A stretch of DNA of 64,000 nucleotides from Cohnella silvisoli. GTDB lineage: Bacteria; Bacillota; Bacilli; Paenibacillales; Paenibacillaceae. Positions 43,250-52,600 of this stretch are shown in pieces (the first letter of the stretch is position 1; every line of letters starts with the position of its first letter). The stretch is from positions 124,001 to 188,000 of the forward strand of contig NZ_JAIOAP010000013.1 of assembly GCF_021190915.1 (NCBI RefSeq). The letters are read 5' to 3'. Both the position numbers and the translations under genes were made by a program. Under the pieces are notes generated by a model. That model saw nothing but the letters and a program-made list of their open reading frames with translations, had not been told where the DNA came from and did not search any database.

Positions 43250-43776
43250 ACAGACACCGATCATGTATGTATTTGCCGGTAATAATGGCAGCGGCAAAAG
43301 TACGATTCGAAACCTAATTGTAGATCGGCTGGGAATCAGCGTAAACATTGAGTATCTGCGGGCAAGGAAGCTATCCGATTGGCTAGAGATTGCATTCGTC
43401 ACAGACGAGATTTTTCGATTGAAACTACATTAGCAGGAGGTAACGCCATTCGTCTCATGCGTGATGCGAAGGCTAGCGAATTTGAAATAACCATGTTTTA
43501 TGTTGGTTTGGGTGATTATCATTTAAACATAGAACGAGTTGCAGCGAGGGTTAGAAATGGCGGACATCATATCCCTACTGAGGATATTATCAGGAGACAT
43601 GACACTTCCATTCGGAATTTACTTAAAATCTACACCTAATTGACCATCTAATCGTCATTGATAATAGCAGCGTAAAAGGTGTTAGGGTGCTTCAGATTAG
43701 TGATGGTTCGATTCTGCATCGCGCTGATTCCATTCCGAGCTGGGCCGAGCAGATTGAAAAAAGATATTTGAATTGA
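43242..43776 (+). pseudogene. Zeta-toxin-family kinase, broken by two frame changes
   Basis: Reading from ATG 43242 gives 'IMYVFAGNNGSGKSTIRNLI' (Walker A intact) and breaks soon after 'GISVNI'. Then 'AGKEAIRLARDCIRHRRDFS', 'IETTLAGGNAIRLMRDAK' and 'RVRNGGHHIPTEDIIRRHDT' follow in another frame from about 43358. A second frame change near 43628 leads to 'NLHLIDHLIVIDNSSVKGVR' and 'SIPSWAEQIEKRYLN', ending in TGA at 43774-43776. The order and content are those of a small zeta/AAA kinase (about 190 residues) lacking about 10-25 residues between 'NI' and 'AGKE'. Such toxins phosphorylate UDP-sugars or related substrates. It cannot make a full product now. Confidence 0.8.
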
Positions 43777-43778
43777 AC

Positions 43779-43812
43779 AGAACAACTGCAGGTTAGGGTT
43801 GTTCTTCTTTTC
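43779..43812 (+). terminator. Terminator after the toxin pseudogene
   Basis: AGAACAAC (43779-43786), loop CTGCAGG..., GTTGTTCT (43798-43805), then TCTTTTC. Confidence 0.75.
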
Positions 43813-43936
43813 ATTAGAATGGAAGTGCAAACATACTCGCTGACATGCAGATGTCAAAATGATGGTTTATGATGATTTTCAGGATTGGAAAAAGAGTGGC
43901 ACAGTTTTGATGAACAGACAGATAGGATTAAGATGG

Positions 43937-44485
43937 ATGCTAACAGGAGATGTGCGTAATAAAGTTGAAAAAACATGGTCGGATATCTGAGTGGGCGGCA
44001 TTACCAACCCCTTAACCGTTATAGAACAGCTTACATACTTAATGTTATTCGTTCCCTTGATGAGAAGGAACTGGAAAACGAGAGCTTCGAGGCATTGAGC
44101 GGTGAAGCTGTACCGAAGATTTTCCCTCAAGACGAAGCAGGGCAGTCCATGCGATGGGGTAAATTCAAGACGAAAGATTCGCGAATCATTTTTGATATTG
44201 TTGGAACAAAGGTATTCCCTTTTATTAAGGAAATGAATGGTGCAAACATATCGGCCTTCTCGCGTTATATGCAAGATGCTATGTTTCTGGTGCCAACCCC
44301 GCAAGTATTGCAGAAGATGATCACTGGCCTCGACGAACTGTACGAACGTGATATTAAAGACCTGGATATGCAAGGAGATCTTTATTCACGATATGATGGT
44401 CCAACTGCTGGCGCTGACGCCAAACGATAAGATATGCGATCCGGCTTGCGGTACGGCGGGCTTTCTGGTATCTGCCTCTGAATAA
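43937..44485 (+). pseudogene. hsdM, type I restriction-modification methyltransferase, N-terminal remnant
   Basis: Starts 'MLTGDVRNKVEKTWSDI' in the right phase for HsdM, then meets an in-frame TGA at 43988-43990 where a Trp is expected. A one-base loss near 44045 shifts the frame from 'GGITNPLTVIEQLTYLM' to 'RSLDEKELENESFEALSGEA'. The N-terminal helical domain then reads well ('GKFKTKDSRIIFDIVGTKVF', 'AFSRYMQDAMFLVPTPQVLQ', 'LYERDIKDLDMQGDLY'). An out-of-frame deletion near 44387 precedes 'MMVQLLALTPNDKICDPACG' with SAM motif I 'DPACGTAGFLVSAS', and the gene ends abruptly at 44485. Multiple damage and absence of hsdS/hsdR mark it as dead. Confidence 0.85.
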
Positions 44486-44830
44486 GCCGAAGTGTGGCGG
44501 AGTTCATGGAAACGTATATACCTTAACTTGTTCTTTTTGATAAGTTCACGGAACCACAAGTATGGCCTTTCCTGATGGAATGCTTTGCCGTTCGGGTGGC
44601 AGAACATGAAGTTATATTGGCCGCCTTCCCACATGTCCCCGATTTTTTCACGCTCGTCAAGCTTGTGTAGGTAGTAATCCTTTATTTCCTGTAACATGGT
44701 CGAGGGTAGAGCCACCTTGCGTTTAGAAGCTCTGGTTTTGGGTTCCTTTACATGGGCGATACCTGTTTCAACAGCCCTTGAGAAAATATTCTTCAGTACA
44801 CGAATTTCGGCGTTTTCGTAAAAGAGTGGT
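44486..44830 (-). pseudogene. Phage-type tyrosine recombinase, C-terminal piece
   Basis: On the minus strand one frame reads 'RVLKNIFSRAVETGIAHVKE', 'PKTRASKRKVALPSTMLQEI', 'FMFCHPNGKAFHQERPYLWF' and 'LRYIRFHELRHTSA', where it runs into the antisense of hsdM. 'HELRHTSA' is the H-x-x-R box of integrases. The segment 'RAVETGIAHVKEPKT' joins the core-binding domain directly to the late catalytic domain, so the part with the first catalytic Arg is missing. The end with the Tyr nucleophile is missing too, cut at the same base (about 44485) as hsdM. A deletion junction between two elements is the simplest reading. Confidence 0.75.
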
Positions 44831-44881
44831 AATCTCTAGGGCTGTCCATGATCATGGTCAAACACTTGCTCGTCACCGACA

Positions 44882-45098
44882 GTCAACTACATCGTGAGCG
44901 ATGGCAGAGTCAAGCTGTTATACGCATCGGATACGGGGCTATACGGTGACAAGATGTGGAATCGCCAGTTGAGGAGATGAGCGAACGTTATTTTTCGCCT
45001 ATCATTTCTCGCATTCGGAAGTTCGGCCTCACGATAAGCTTGAGTGCGATCTGGGTGTCATCGCCGCCTACGACGGACTCGTCGCCGAAATCGGTTGA
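44882..45098 (+). pseudogene. MBL-fold hydrolase, C-terminal remnant
   Basis: Two frames together read like the end of a PhnP-like metallo-beta-lactamase-fold protein: 'NYIVSDGRVKLLYASDTGLY' (strand with the metal Asp in 'DTG', from 44882) and, in another frame from 44991, 'FFAYHFSHSEVRPHDKLECD' followed by 'GVIAAYDGLVAEIG' and a TGA at 45096. The N-terminus with the HxHxDH motif is absent. The assignment is by wording only and moderately secure. Between here and 45267 I see nothing except short A-rich sequence. Confidence 0.4.
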
Positions 45099-45267
45099 CA
45101 GGTGAATAATAAAGCCTGAAGAGTAAGGGGAGAGAACCGCCAACAAAAACGCGAAAAACGTACGCTAAGGAATCCGGCTTGTTTTGTGTCAATCATTGAC
45201 GAAATCAACCGAACTAGCCGAGAATGAAAGGATGAGCAAGAAATCGACGGTACGAGGATGAAAATGG

Positions 45268-48200
45268 ATGAAGCTAAAGAAGCTGGTCAGACCGATCAGA
45301 CCGATGAAATGGTTCAAGCTCGCTGTTCCGATTCTATTTGTCGCAGCAATGCTGTGCATTATGGCGATCAGCGTTCGTAATTCGACATCCTTTCAACCTC
45401 TTGCGAGGCAAGGCTATCTTGATCTCTCCGGCTGGGACTTCGGCAGGGACGGCGCCGTGAAGCTGGATGGCGAGTGGGAATTTTACTGGAACAAGCTTCT
45501 AATGCCCGATGATTTTCGATCCGGGGCACTGTCGCCGTCAAGTCGCGAATTCGTGCGCGTGCCTGCGGCTTGGACAAACGCTGCGCTTCATAAGACGACG
45601 AACTATGGAGCCGCCACCTATCGCCTTCGGGTTAAAATCAAGGATCATGACGAGCTGCTGGGGTTGAAGATGACCAGCATTCGCATGTCGAACCGGATAT
45701 TCGTGAACGGGGTGGAAGTCGGGGGAAGCGGCCGCCCGGGTCTGACCAAACCGGATTACGCGATGTCCAATAGGCCTTATGCGACGGCATTCACACCCCA
45801 AAGAAACGAGCTGGATATTACGATTCAGGTGGCGAATTTCGATTATAAGGCCGGAGGCATCGTACAGAGCCTATATTTGGGGCACTCCTCCGAAATCATG
45901 TCGATGTCCAGCCGCTTGACCATAATCAACACGTTAGTAGCGGCCTGTCTGTTCGTCAGCGGTCTGTATTATCTCTTTGTCTATATCGGAAGACGTGAGG
46001 ACTTAAGCTTTCTCTATTACAGCGGATACTGCCTGACTGGCGGACTGTATGAAATGATGTACGGCGAAAAGCTGATGCTGCAGCTGTTTCCGCACTGGCC
46101 GGCTGATATCTTGTTCAGGCTGCAAAATGCAATGATGTATGCGTCGATCGTACTGGTTTTGATGTTCCTGAGGGAAATTATGAGCCATTTGCTGCCTCGT
46201 TGGATGCTGCTGACGATCTTGGTTTTTATGGGAGGGTACGCCGTTTTTTATTTGCTGCTGCCCCTTGATGTTGTCACCAGAGCGGAAAACGTGTTTTTGC
46301 TGCTCGGCCTTCTCTTATACGTATGGATTGTTCTGCTCTTGCTCGCGGCTCTTCTTCGCGGACGTTATGGCAGACTGGAAAGGCAAGGCGTTATCTATCT
46401 GCTCGTCGCTTTTATTTGCGTCATCCTCTCCTTTGCGGACGGCATGCTTTATGTGAACAACATGAAGAGCGACAACTATGTTGGAAATGCGTCGTACGCG
46501 ATGTTTACGCTGATTACGTCGCTTATTCTGTCGCGGCACTACAATAACGCTTTCCGTACGATGGAGGACATGAATGCCAGGCTGTTGTCGCTCGACAAGC
46601 TGAAGGATGAATTTCTGGCGAACACCTCTCATGATCTAAGAACACCGTTAAACGGTATGATCAATCTGACTCAGTCGGTGCTGAAACAATCTGGCGATCG
46701 GTTGAAGCCCTCTCACCGGGAGGATTTGCAAATCGCAGTGACGGCCGGTCGGCGTTTGAACAAGCTGATCGACGATATTCTCGTTATTTCCAGCTTAAAG
46801 GCAGGAGCGATATCGCTTCATCTCGTTTCCGTAGACGTAAGAAGAACGGCGGGAACGGTTTTGGAGGTGCTGAAACCTCAGGCCGATGCCCAGTCGATCC
46901 GTTTGATCAATTCGATACCCGCGGCGCTTCCGGCTGTAATGGCCGATCCGGACCGGCTTCGGCAGGTTTACTACAATCTGCTCGGCAATGCGTTGAAATT
47001 CACAACGAGCGGCAGCGTGGAAGTTGGAGGCAGGCTGAACGGGACGATGCTGGAGCTATGGGTTGCGGATACGGGGAAAGGAATAGCTGCGGAAGAATTG
47101 CAGTTCATCTTTCAATCGTTCTATCAGGTGGATTCCGGGGATCATAGATCGGTTCAAGGGACCGGGCTTGGGCTGCCCATCGCAAAGCAGTTGGTCGAGC
47201 TTCATGGCGGAACGATCGCCGTATCATCCGTTCCGGATAAGGGCTCGCGCTTCAGCTTTACTTTACCGGCAAGCAACGTCATGAGCAGATCGCTCCCTGC
47301 CGATCGGCCGAGGGAGGGCGAAGCGGAGGTTGTCGCAACAGCGGAAGAGGCATTGAACCGTCAGATAGAGGGAAATGGCAAGAGGAACGGGCGTTATTCC
47401 ATCTTGATCGCCGAGGATGATGCAGCAAGCATGAAGGCGTTGCTTAATTTGTTGACGGACGAGGATGCAGCCATTGAGACGGTAAGGGATGGTCGGCATG
47501 CCATGGATCGGATCGACAGCCGTCGCAAGTACGATCTGGTTATTCTCGATATCATGATGCCTGGCATGACGGGGTTGCAGGTGCTCAGAGGCATTCGCGA
47601 GCATTTCTCCATGATTGAGCTTCCTGTGCTGCTGTTAACGGCCAAGACCAGGAAGGAAGAAATTCGGGCAGGATTGGAGGCCGGGGCGAACGATTATATC
47701 GCCAAGCCGTTCGAATCGGAAGAACTGATCGCCCGGGTACATACGCTGCTTCAGCTCCGAACGTCCGTGGGCGCGCTCGTGACCGCGGAGCTATCCTTTT
47801 TACAGGCGCAAATCAAGCCTCACTTTCTCTATAACGCGCTAAGCGTCATTTCGTCCTTGAGCACCCGGGAGCCTGGGCGGTCGAAGGAGCTGTTGCTTTA
47901 TTTGTCGGATTATTTGCGGGGCTGCTTCTCATTCGACAACCAGGACGGACTGATTTCGTTAGCCGAGGAGCTGCGGACGGTAGAAGCTTATTTGACAATC
48001 GAGAAGGAACGGTTCAAAGAGAGGCTTACGGTCATCTATGACATCGATCCGGATATCGACATTGCCGTTCCGATGCTGATGATCCAGCCGCTTGTCGAAA
48101 ATGCCGTCCGGCATGGCTTGATGGGAAGAGTGGAGGGCGGAACCGTTCGGCTGAGCGTCAGGCAGGAGCAGGACTGTGTGCGGCTTATCGTAGAAGACGA

Positions 48201-48375
48201 CGGCGCGGGTATCGAAGAGAATCGGCTGGAAGAGCTGTTGCGCGGCGGGACGGACCGGGGCGTCGGTCTGACGAACATTAATAAGCGTGTGCAGGCAATT
48301 TACGGAACGGGACTGCAGATCGAGAGCAGACCTGGCGCAGGCACCAAAGTGAGCATCACGATTCCGACCGACTAG
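45268..48375 (+). CDS. 7TMR-DISM sensor with two kinase cores (HisKA-HATPase-REC-LytS kinase-HATPase)
   Basis: 1035 residues. The N-terminal span is followed by an extracellular jelly-roll (7TMR-DISMED2-like, 'GYLDLSGWDFGRDGAVKLDG', 'WEFYWNKLL') and seven membrane spans (about 215-430). Inside come HisKA with His455 ('LANTSHDLRTPLNGM'), HATPase ('LLGNALKFTTSGSVEVGG', 'GTGLGLPIA'), a receiver with Asp761 ('LVILDIMMPGMTG') and a second kinase of the LytS/YesM type ('QAQIKPHFLYNALSVISSLS', His852; 'MIQPLVENAVRHGL'; 'EDDGAGIEE'). Internal REC thus sits between two kinase cores. The regulator 18 bp downstream is the obvious target. Start ATG at 45268 with GAGGATGA upstream. Confidence 0.9.
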   Translation: MKLKKLVRPIRPMKWFKLAVPILFVAAMLCIMAISVRNSTSFQPLARQGYLDLSGWDFGRDGAVKLDGEWEFYWNKLLMPDDFRSGALSPSSREFVRVPAAWTNAALHKTTNYGAATYRLRVKIKDHDELLGLKMTSIRMSNRIFVNGVEVGGSGRPGLTKPDYAMSNRPYATAFTPQRNELDITIQVANFDYKAGGIVQSLYLGHSSEIMSMSSRLTIINTLVAACLFVSGLYYLFVYIGRREDLSFLYYSGYCLTGGLYEMMYGEKLMLQLFPHWPADILFRLQNAMMYASIVLVLMFLREIMSHLLPRWMLLTILVFMGGYAVFYLLLPLDVVTRAENVFLLLGLLLYVWIVLLLLAALLRGRYGRLERQGVIYLLVAFICVILSFADGMLYVNNMKSDNYVGNASYAMFTLITSLILSRHYNNAFRTMEDMNARLLSLDKLKDEFLANTSHDLRTPLNGMINLTQSVLKQSGDRLKPSHREDLQIAVTAGRRLNKLIDDILVISSLKAGAISLHLVSVDVRRTAGTVLEVLKPQADAQSIRLINSIPAALPAVMADPDRLRQVYYNLLGNALKFTTSGSVEVGGRLNGTMLELWVADTGKGIAAEELQFIFQSFYQVDSGDHRSVQGTGLGLPIAKQLVELHGGTIAVSSVPDKGSRFSFTLPASNVMSRSLPADRPREGEAEVVATAEEALNRQIEGNGKRNGRYSILIAEDDAASMKALLNLLTDEDAAIETVRDGRHAMDRIDSRRKYDLVILDIMMPGMTGLQVLRGIREHFSMIELPVLLLTAKTRKEEIRAGLEAGANDYIAKPFESEELIARVHTLLQLRTSVGALVTAELSFLQAQIKPHFLYNALSVISSLSTREPGRSKELLLYLSDYLRGCFSFDNQDGLISLAEELRTVEAYLTIEKERFKERLTVIYDIDPDIDIAVPMLMIQPLVENAVRHGLMGRVEGGTVRLSVRQEQDCVRLIVEDDGAGIEENRLEELLRGGTDRGVGLTNINKRVQAIYGTGLQIESRPGAGTKVSITIPTD

Positions 48376-48392
48376 GATGGGGGCAGAAGCGA

Positions 48393-49490
48393 TTGAAAGC
48401 AGTAATCGTGGATGATGAATACGAAACATTGGAAGAATTGAAAGAGTTGCTGATCGAGAACGGCATTGAACTGTCGGGCGCTTTTACGAACCCGTTGGAT
48501 GCGCTTGAGTCTGTAGAAGAGCACAATCCGGATTGCGCATTCCTGGATATCGAAATGCCGGGCGTGAACGGGCTTGAGCTGGCCGAACGGCTGCTCGAGC
48601 GGATGCCGCATGTCCAGATCGTGTTCATTACGGCTTTCAATCATTATGCCACGCAAGCTTTCGAGGTGAACGCGATCGATTACGTTCTCAAACCGATTCA
48701 CCCAACGAGATTTGCGAAAACGGTGGAGCGGCTGACCGAGAAGCATCAGCAGGGACAGGAACAACGAGCCGGCGGGGAGAACGTGAGCATTCAAACGCTG
48801 GGCGACTTTGCAGTGCTGCTGGACGCTCAACCCGTGAAATGGAGCCGCTCCAAAGCGAAGGAACTGCTCGCTTATCTGCTGCATTGCAACGGGCAGAAGA
48901 AGCACAAATATGAGATATGCGAGCTGTTGTGGCCGAATCAGGACCCGAAGAAAGCGCTTGTCAACTTGCAGACCGCGATCTATGCGTTGCGCAAAAATCT
49001 GGGAGCGATCAGTCCGGATGTTTTGCGCCTTGCTTATGCCGACGATTGCTATTCGCTGACGCTTGGCCGCGTGCATTGGGACGCCGGGGAATTCGAGCAG
49101 CAATACAAGGCGCTGCTTGCGAATTCGGATCGTACAGCGCTGGAGAAGGCGGCTTGGTTATACCGAGGAGACTATATGGGGAACCAGGATTGGCCTTGGT
49201 CGCAATTTGCGCAGGTCAGCCTGTCGCAGAAATATGAGGACGTGCTGAAGCGGCTTGTGGAAAGCTGCTATAAGGAAGAACGATTCGGATCGTCGATCGA
49301 GTGGTGCATGAAGCTGCTGGATAGACAGCCGATCAAGGAGGCGCAGTTGCTCCTGCTGCAGAGCGCTTACGCCGCAGGCGGCTTGGGCGAAATGCGTCGT
49401 TGGGCGGAACGGTTGGAACGGTTATGCGTTGAGGTATACGATACGAATCTGGATCCGGCAGCTTCAGCTTATTATCATGCGATGAGATAG
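48393..49490 (+). CDS. Response regulator with SARP/BTAD-type output domain
   Basis: 365 residues. Receiver (1-120: 'IVDDEYETLEE', Asp52 in 'FLDIEMPGVNGLEL', Lys in 'YVLKPIHP'), then an OmpR-like winged helix ('VSIQTLGDFAVLLDAQPVKW', 'SRSKAKELLAYLLHCNGQKK', 'ICELLWPNQDPKKALVNLQT', 'IYALRKNLG') and a TPR-like bacterial transcriptional activator domain to the end ('WLYRGDYMGNQDWPWSQF', 'SCYKEERFGSSIEWCMKLLD', 'YAAGGLGEMRRWAERLERLC'). This is the SARP architecture linked to a receiver, as found in Paenibacillus. The TTG start at 48393 has GGGGG upstream. The receiver is expected to accept phosphate from the 1035-residue kinase upstream; the SLH gene downstream is a likely target. Confidence 0.9.
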   Translation: MKAVIVDDEYETLEELKELLIENGIELSGAFTNPLDALESVEEHNPDCAFLDIEMPGVNGLELAERLLERMPHVQIVFITAFNHYATQAFEVNAIDYVLKPIHPTRFAKTVERLTEKHQQGQEQRAGGENVSIQTLGDFAVLLDAQPVKWSRSKAKELLAYLLHCNGQKKHKYEICELLWPNQDPKKALVNLQTAIYALRKNLGAISPDVLRLAYADDCYSLTLGRVHWDAGEFEQQYKALLANSDRTALEKAAWLYRGDYMGNQDWPWSQFAQVSLSQKYEDVLKRLVESCYKEERFGSSIEWCMKLLDRQPIKEAQLLLLQSAYAAGGLGEMRRWAERLERLCVEVYDTNLDPAASAYYHAMR

Positions 49491-49534
49491 GCAAAATAGA
49501 AAACATTCGACATAAATCATCAGGAAGCTCGTAT

Positions 49535-49569
49535 TTTGTCAGCGATTTGTCAGCAGCTCTTATTACAAT
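49535..49569 (+). promoter_or_regulatory. Direct repeat TTTGTCAGC plus -10, likely SARP-regulated promoter
   Basis: TTTGTCAGC at 49535-49543 and 49546-49554, an exact 9-bp repeat with an 11-bp period, followed after 9 bp by TACAAT (49564-49569). No normal -35 exists at 17 bp from this -10. The arrangement (heptamer-type direct repeats with the 3' one 8-9 bp from the -10) is that of SARP binding sites. It lies between the SARP regulator and the giant SLH gene. Confidence 0.6.
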
Positions 49570-49615
49570 ATCGGATATCAACGCTTATCATGATATCGTA
49601 ATAGGAGGGGAAGAT

Positions 49616-52600
49616 GTGCGTAGTGGGCAACGAATGAAAAAAATCGGTACAGGGCTGGCGCTCTTCAGTATGCTGTGGGGAAATGGAATGAGCGCGGCGC
49701 CCGTCTTCGCGTCCGGGGATCCGGCAGCGGTCGTCGCACAGGCTGTCGTGAATCCGATCCAGGCGAATAAGGACAACAATAAGGTAAGCCTCAATTCATG
49801 GAACCTGAGGAATAGGGGAATCACGGCGACGGCGATCGGAGACCGACAGGGGGAGCCCGGCGTTGCCATCGGAGATGAGAGGTATGTGCCGCTCGCTCCC
49901 TATGTTTATAATAAGAAGAAGAAAATTTACCAAGCGAATGGAAATTACGAGATCGTTACGAAATTTCAAAAACAACGATGGAACGGCAGCGAGTGGAAGG
50001 ATGTTCCAGGCGATATCGATACGAAGACGTTGCGACCTAACGTGGAACAATGGGAAGACATAGCTGCCAGCAACACAGCTTTTCTTGACGGAAGCTTCTC
50101 GATGGATTCGGATAACGGTACTGCTTATGTAGCTGCTCTTGTTAATTATTTACCGTCGTTCGAAGTCAGAATGTCTTCTTTTAATCAACTTAAGAAAACA
50201 TGGGAAAATATAAATATACCAAATAATAGTGGTGATCAATGGGGGTACAACCCATCGATTGCCGTGAACAAAGACACTATCTATATGGCTATTCAGGATA
50301 AAAACAATAAGGCGACTGTACGGGTTGGAGACGACTCGGGGTGGGCTGATCTGGGGACGAGAGGATTCTCGGACGGAGAAGTCCGAAACTTAAAACTTGT
50401 TATGGACAAGGTGAACAACAAACTATATGTGGTGTACATTGATTTAGCCAATGGCTCTAAAGCGACAGTGAAGACGTACAATGGGAAGGATTGGGAGACG
50501 GTCGGCAGCGCCGGCTTGTCGGCTGGAACGATAGAAGAACCGACGCTGAAGGTGGACAACGGTACGTTGTATCTCTCCTACAAGGACCTGGCCAATCAGA
50601 AGAAGGCGACGGTCATGACATGGAACGGAGATCAGTGGGCGTCTCTTGGCAATCCGGGCTTCTCCGAAGGAGAGGTGACAGCCTTATCCATGGATGTAGC
50701 TGGCGGTATCCCTTACGTAGCTTATGCAGACAGCATACTCAGCAGAAAAGGCGTGGTTATGAAGTACAACGGAGCCTCATGGGAACCGGTGGGAGAGAAG
50801 AAGGGGTTTTATCCCTTTGCGGTGCGCCAAACGTCCCTTGCCCTGTATAAAGGTGTGACTTATCTTGCTATATCCTATTCCACACCAACTAATGCCTATT
50901 CCCCGGCGCTATTTAGTTACACAGGAAATTCGTGGAATCTAATATACGCTCCATATCAAGATGAACTCTGGAGTCTGGGAAATATAAACACGCTAAAGGT
51001 CTTGCCTGTTAACGACCAATTGTTCTTGAGCAATGGATTAAAAACGAACGGCATAGCATTTAAAACTAGGACACTGTCTCTAAAACCAATTGAAACCAAT
51101 GCTGACGCAAACGTCATTTCAGCCAACTCGGCCACCGTCAATCTAGGCGATTCGGTGACGTTAACGGGATGGGGAGACCGGCAAGCGGAGAATTGGGAGC
51201 ATGTTGGAGACGAGCGGTACGTGCCCACGGAATGGAACTCTCCGGAATTAGGGCAAAGCAGCGAGTTTACCAAGACGGAGAATGGATACAAATCCAATTT
51301 TACACCGCTGAAGCCGGGTAACCATACGGTAACGGCAACGTTCCAGAAGCAGGCGTGGGACGGCAGCGCATGGCGCGATGTGGAAGGAGAGACAAGCGAG
51401 CAGTCGATGACGATTGCGGTTAGGGCGGCTGTGCCGGTAGTTATAGGCCAGCCGACCGATGCGCGTGTCAGTGCGGGAGGCAGCGTTACGCTGAGCGTAT
51501 ATGCAGAGGCAAGCGATGGAGGGAAGCTCAGTTATCAATGGTACGGCAGCTCGGCTTCCGATCTAGCTGGGTCTACAGCCATAACGGGAGCGGAAGCATC
51601 CACCTATCAGGCTTCGATGAATGATACGGGCACGACCTATTATTACGCTGTAATCACGAATACGCACGAAGCCAGTGGATTATTCTCGAAGGCTGCCAGC
51701 CGTGTTGCGAAGGTTATGGTGATTCCTGGGGCAGAGGCTCAGATGCCGGCCGGCCTGTCGGCTCAGACGGCCGATTCTTCCAATAATAGCGTGAGCGCGA
51801 ACTCGGCGACTGTTCGTGCGGGTACGGCGGTGACGCTGTCAGCCTATGGAGACCGTCAGGCGGAGGCGGGAGCCGCTGTCGGGGACGAGCGGTATGTGCC
51901 GATCGCATGGAGTTCGACGGAGAAGGGCCGGAATGGCGCATTCCAACAGAATGGCACCGTCTATACATCCGACTATAGACCGACCAAGGCAGGTGAATAT
52001 ACCGTCACCGCAACGTTCCAGAAGCAGAAGTGGAACGGCGGAGCATGGGAAGATGCCGTCGGCGAGACCGATAAGCAAACCGTTATGCTGACTGTGATTG
52101 AAGCGAAGAAAGACTGGTATGTCGTTGGCGATGCTAACCCGACGATGGCTGGTTCAAAGAGAGATATCTCGATGGATATTCACGAAGGCAATATTTATCT
52201 GGGGTATCAGGAAACCGTCAATCGAAAGGCTTCCGCAGTGAAGTACGACGGTACGCAGTGGACGCAACTCGGCGATCTATACTTCACTCCAGGGCCTGTC
52301 GGCTATACGAGGCTGAAGGTCGTTAACGGCATTCCGTATATGATCTATGCGGATTATAATGCAGAATACCAATTGCAGGGGAGGCTGAACTCCGCATTCT
52401 TCTCCGAAGGGAAATGGAATACCCGACTATCCGGGATTAGCGTAAATAAGTCTATTTTTGACCCTACGTTTGATACTGACGACAAGGGAAATATGTATTA
52501 CATTTTTGGGAATGCAAGCTTCGGGTTAACTACATTGGGAGTTCATCCCTATGGAGAAAATCTCATTCCTTCTGTTGAGAAATATGCTCCTGCAGCCCTT

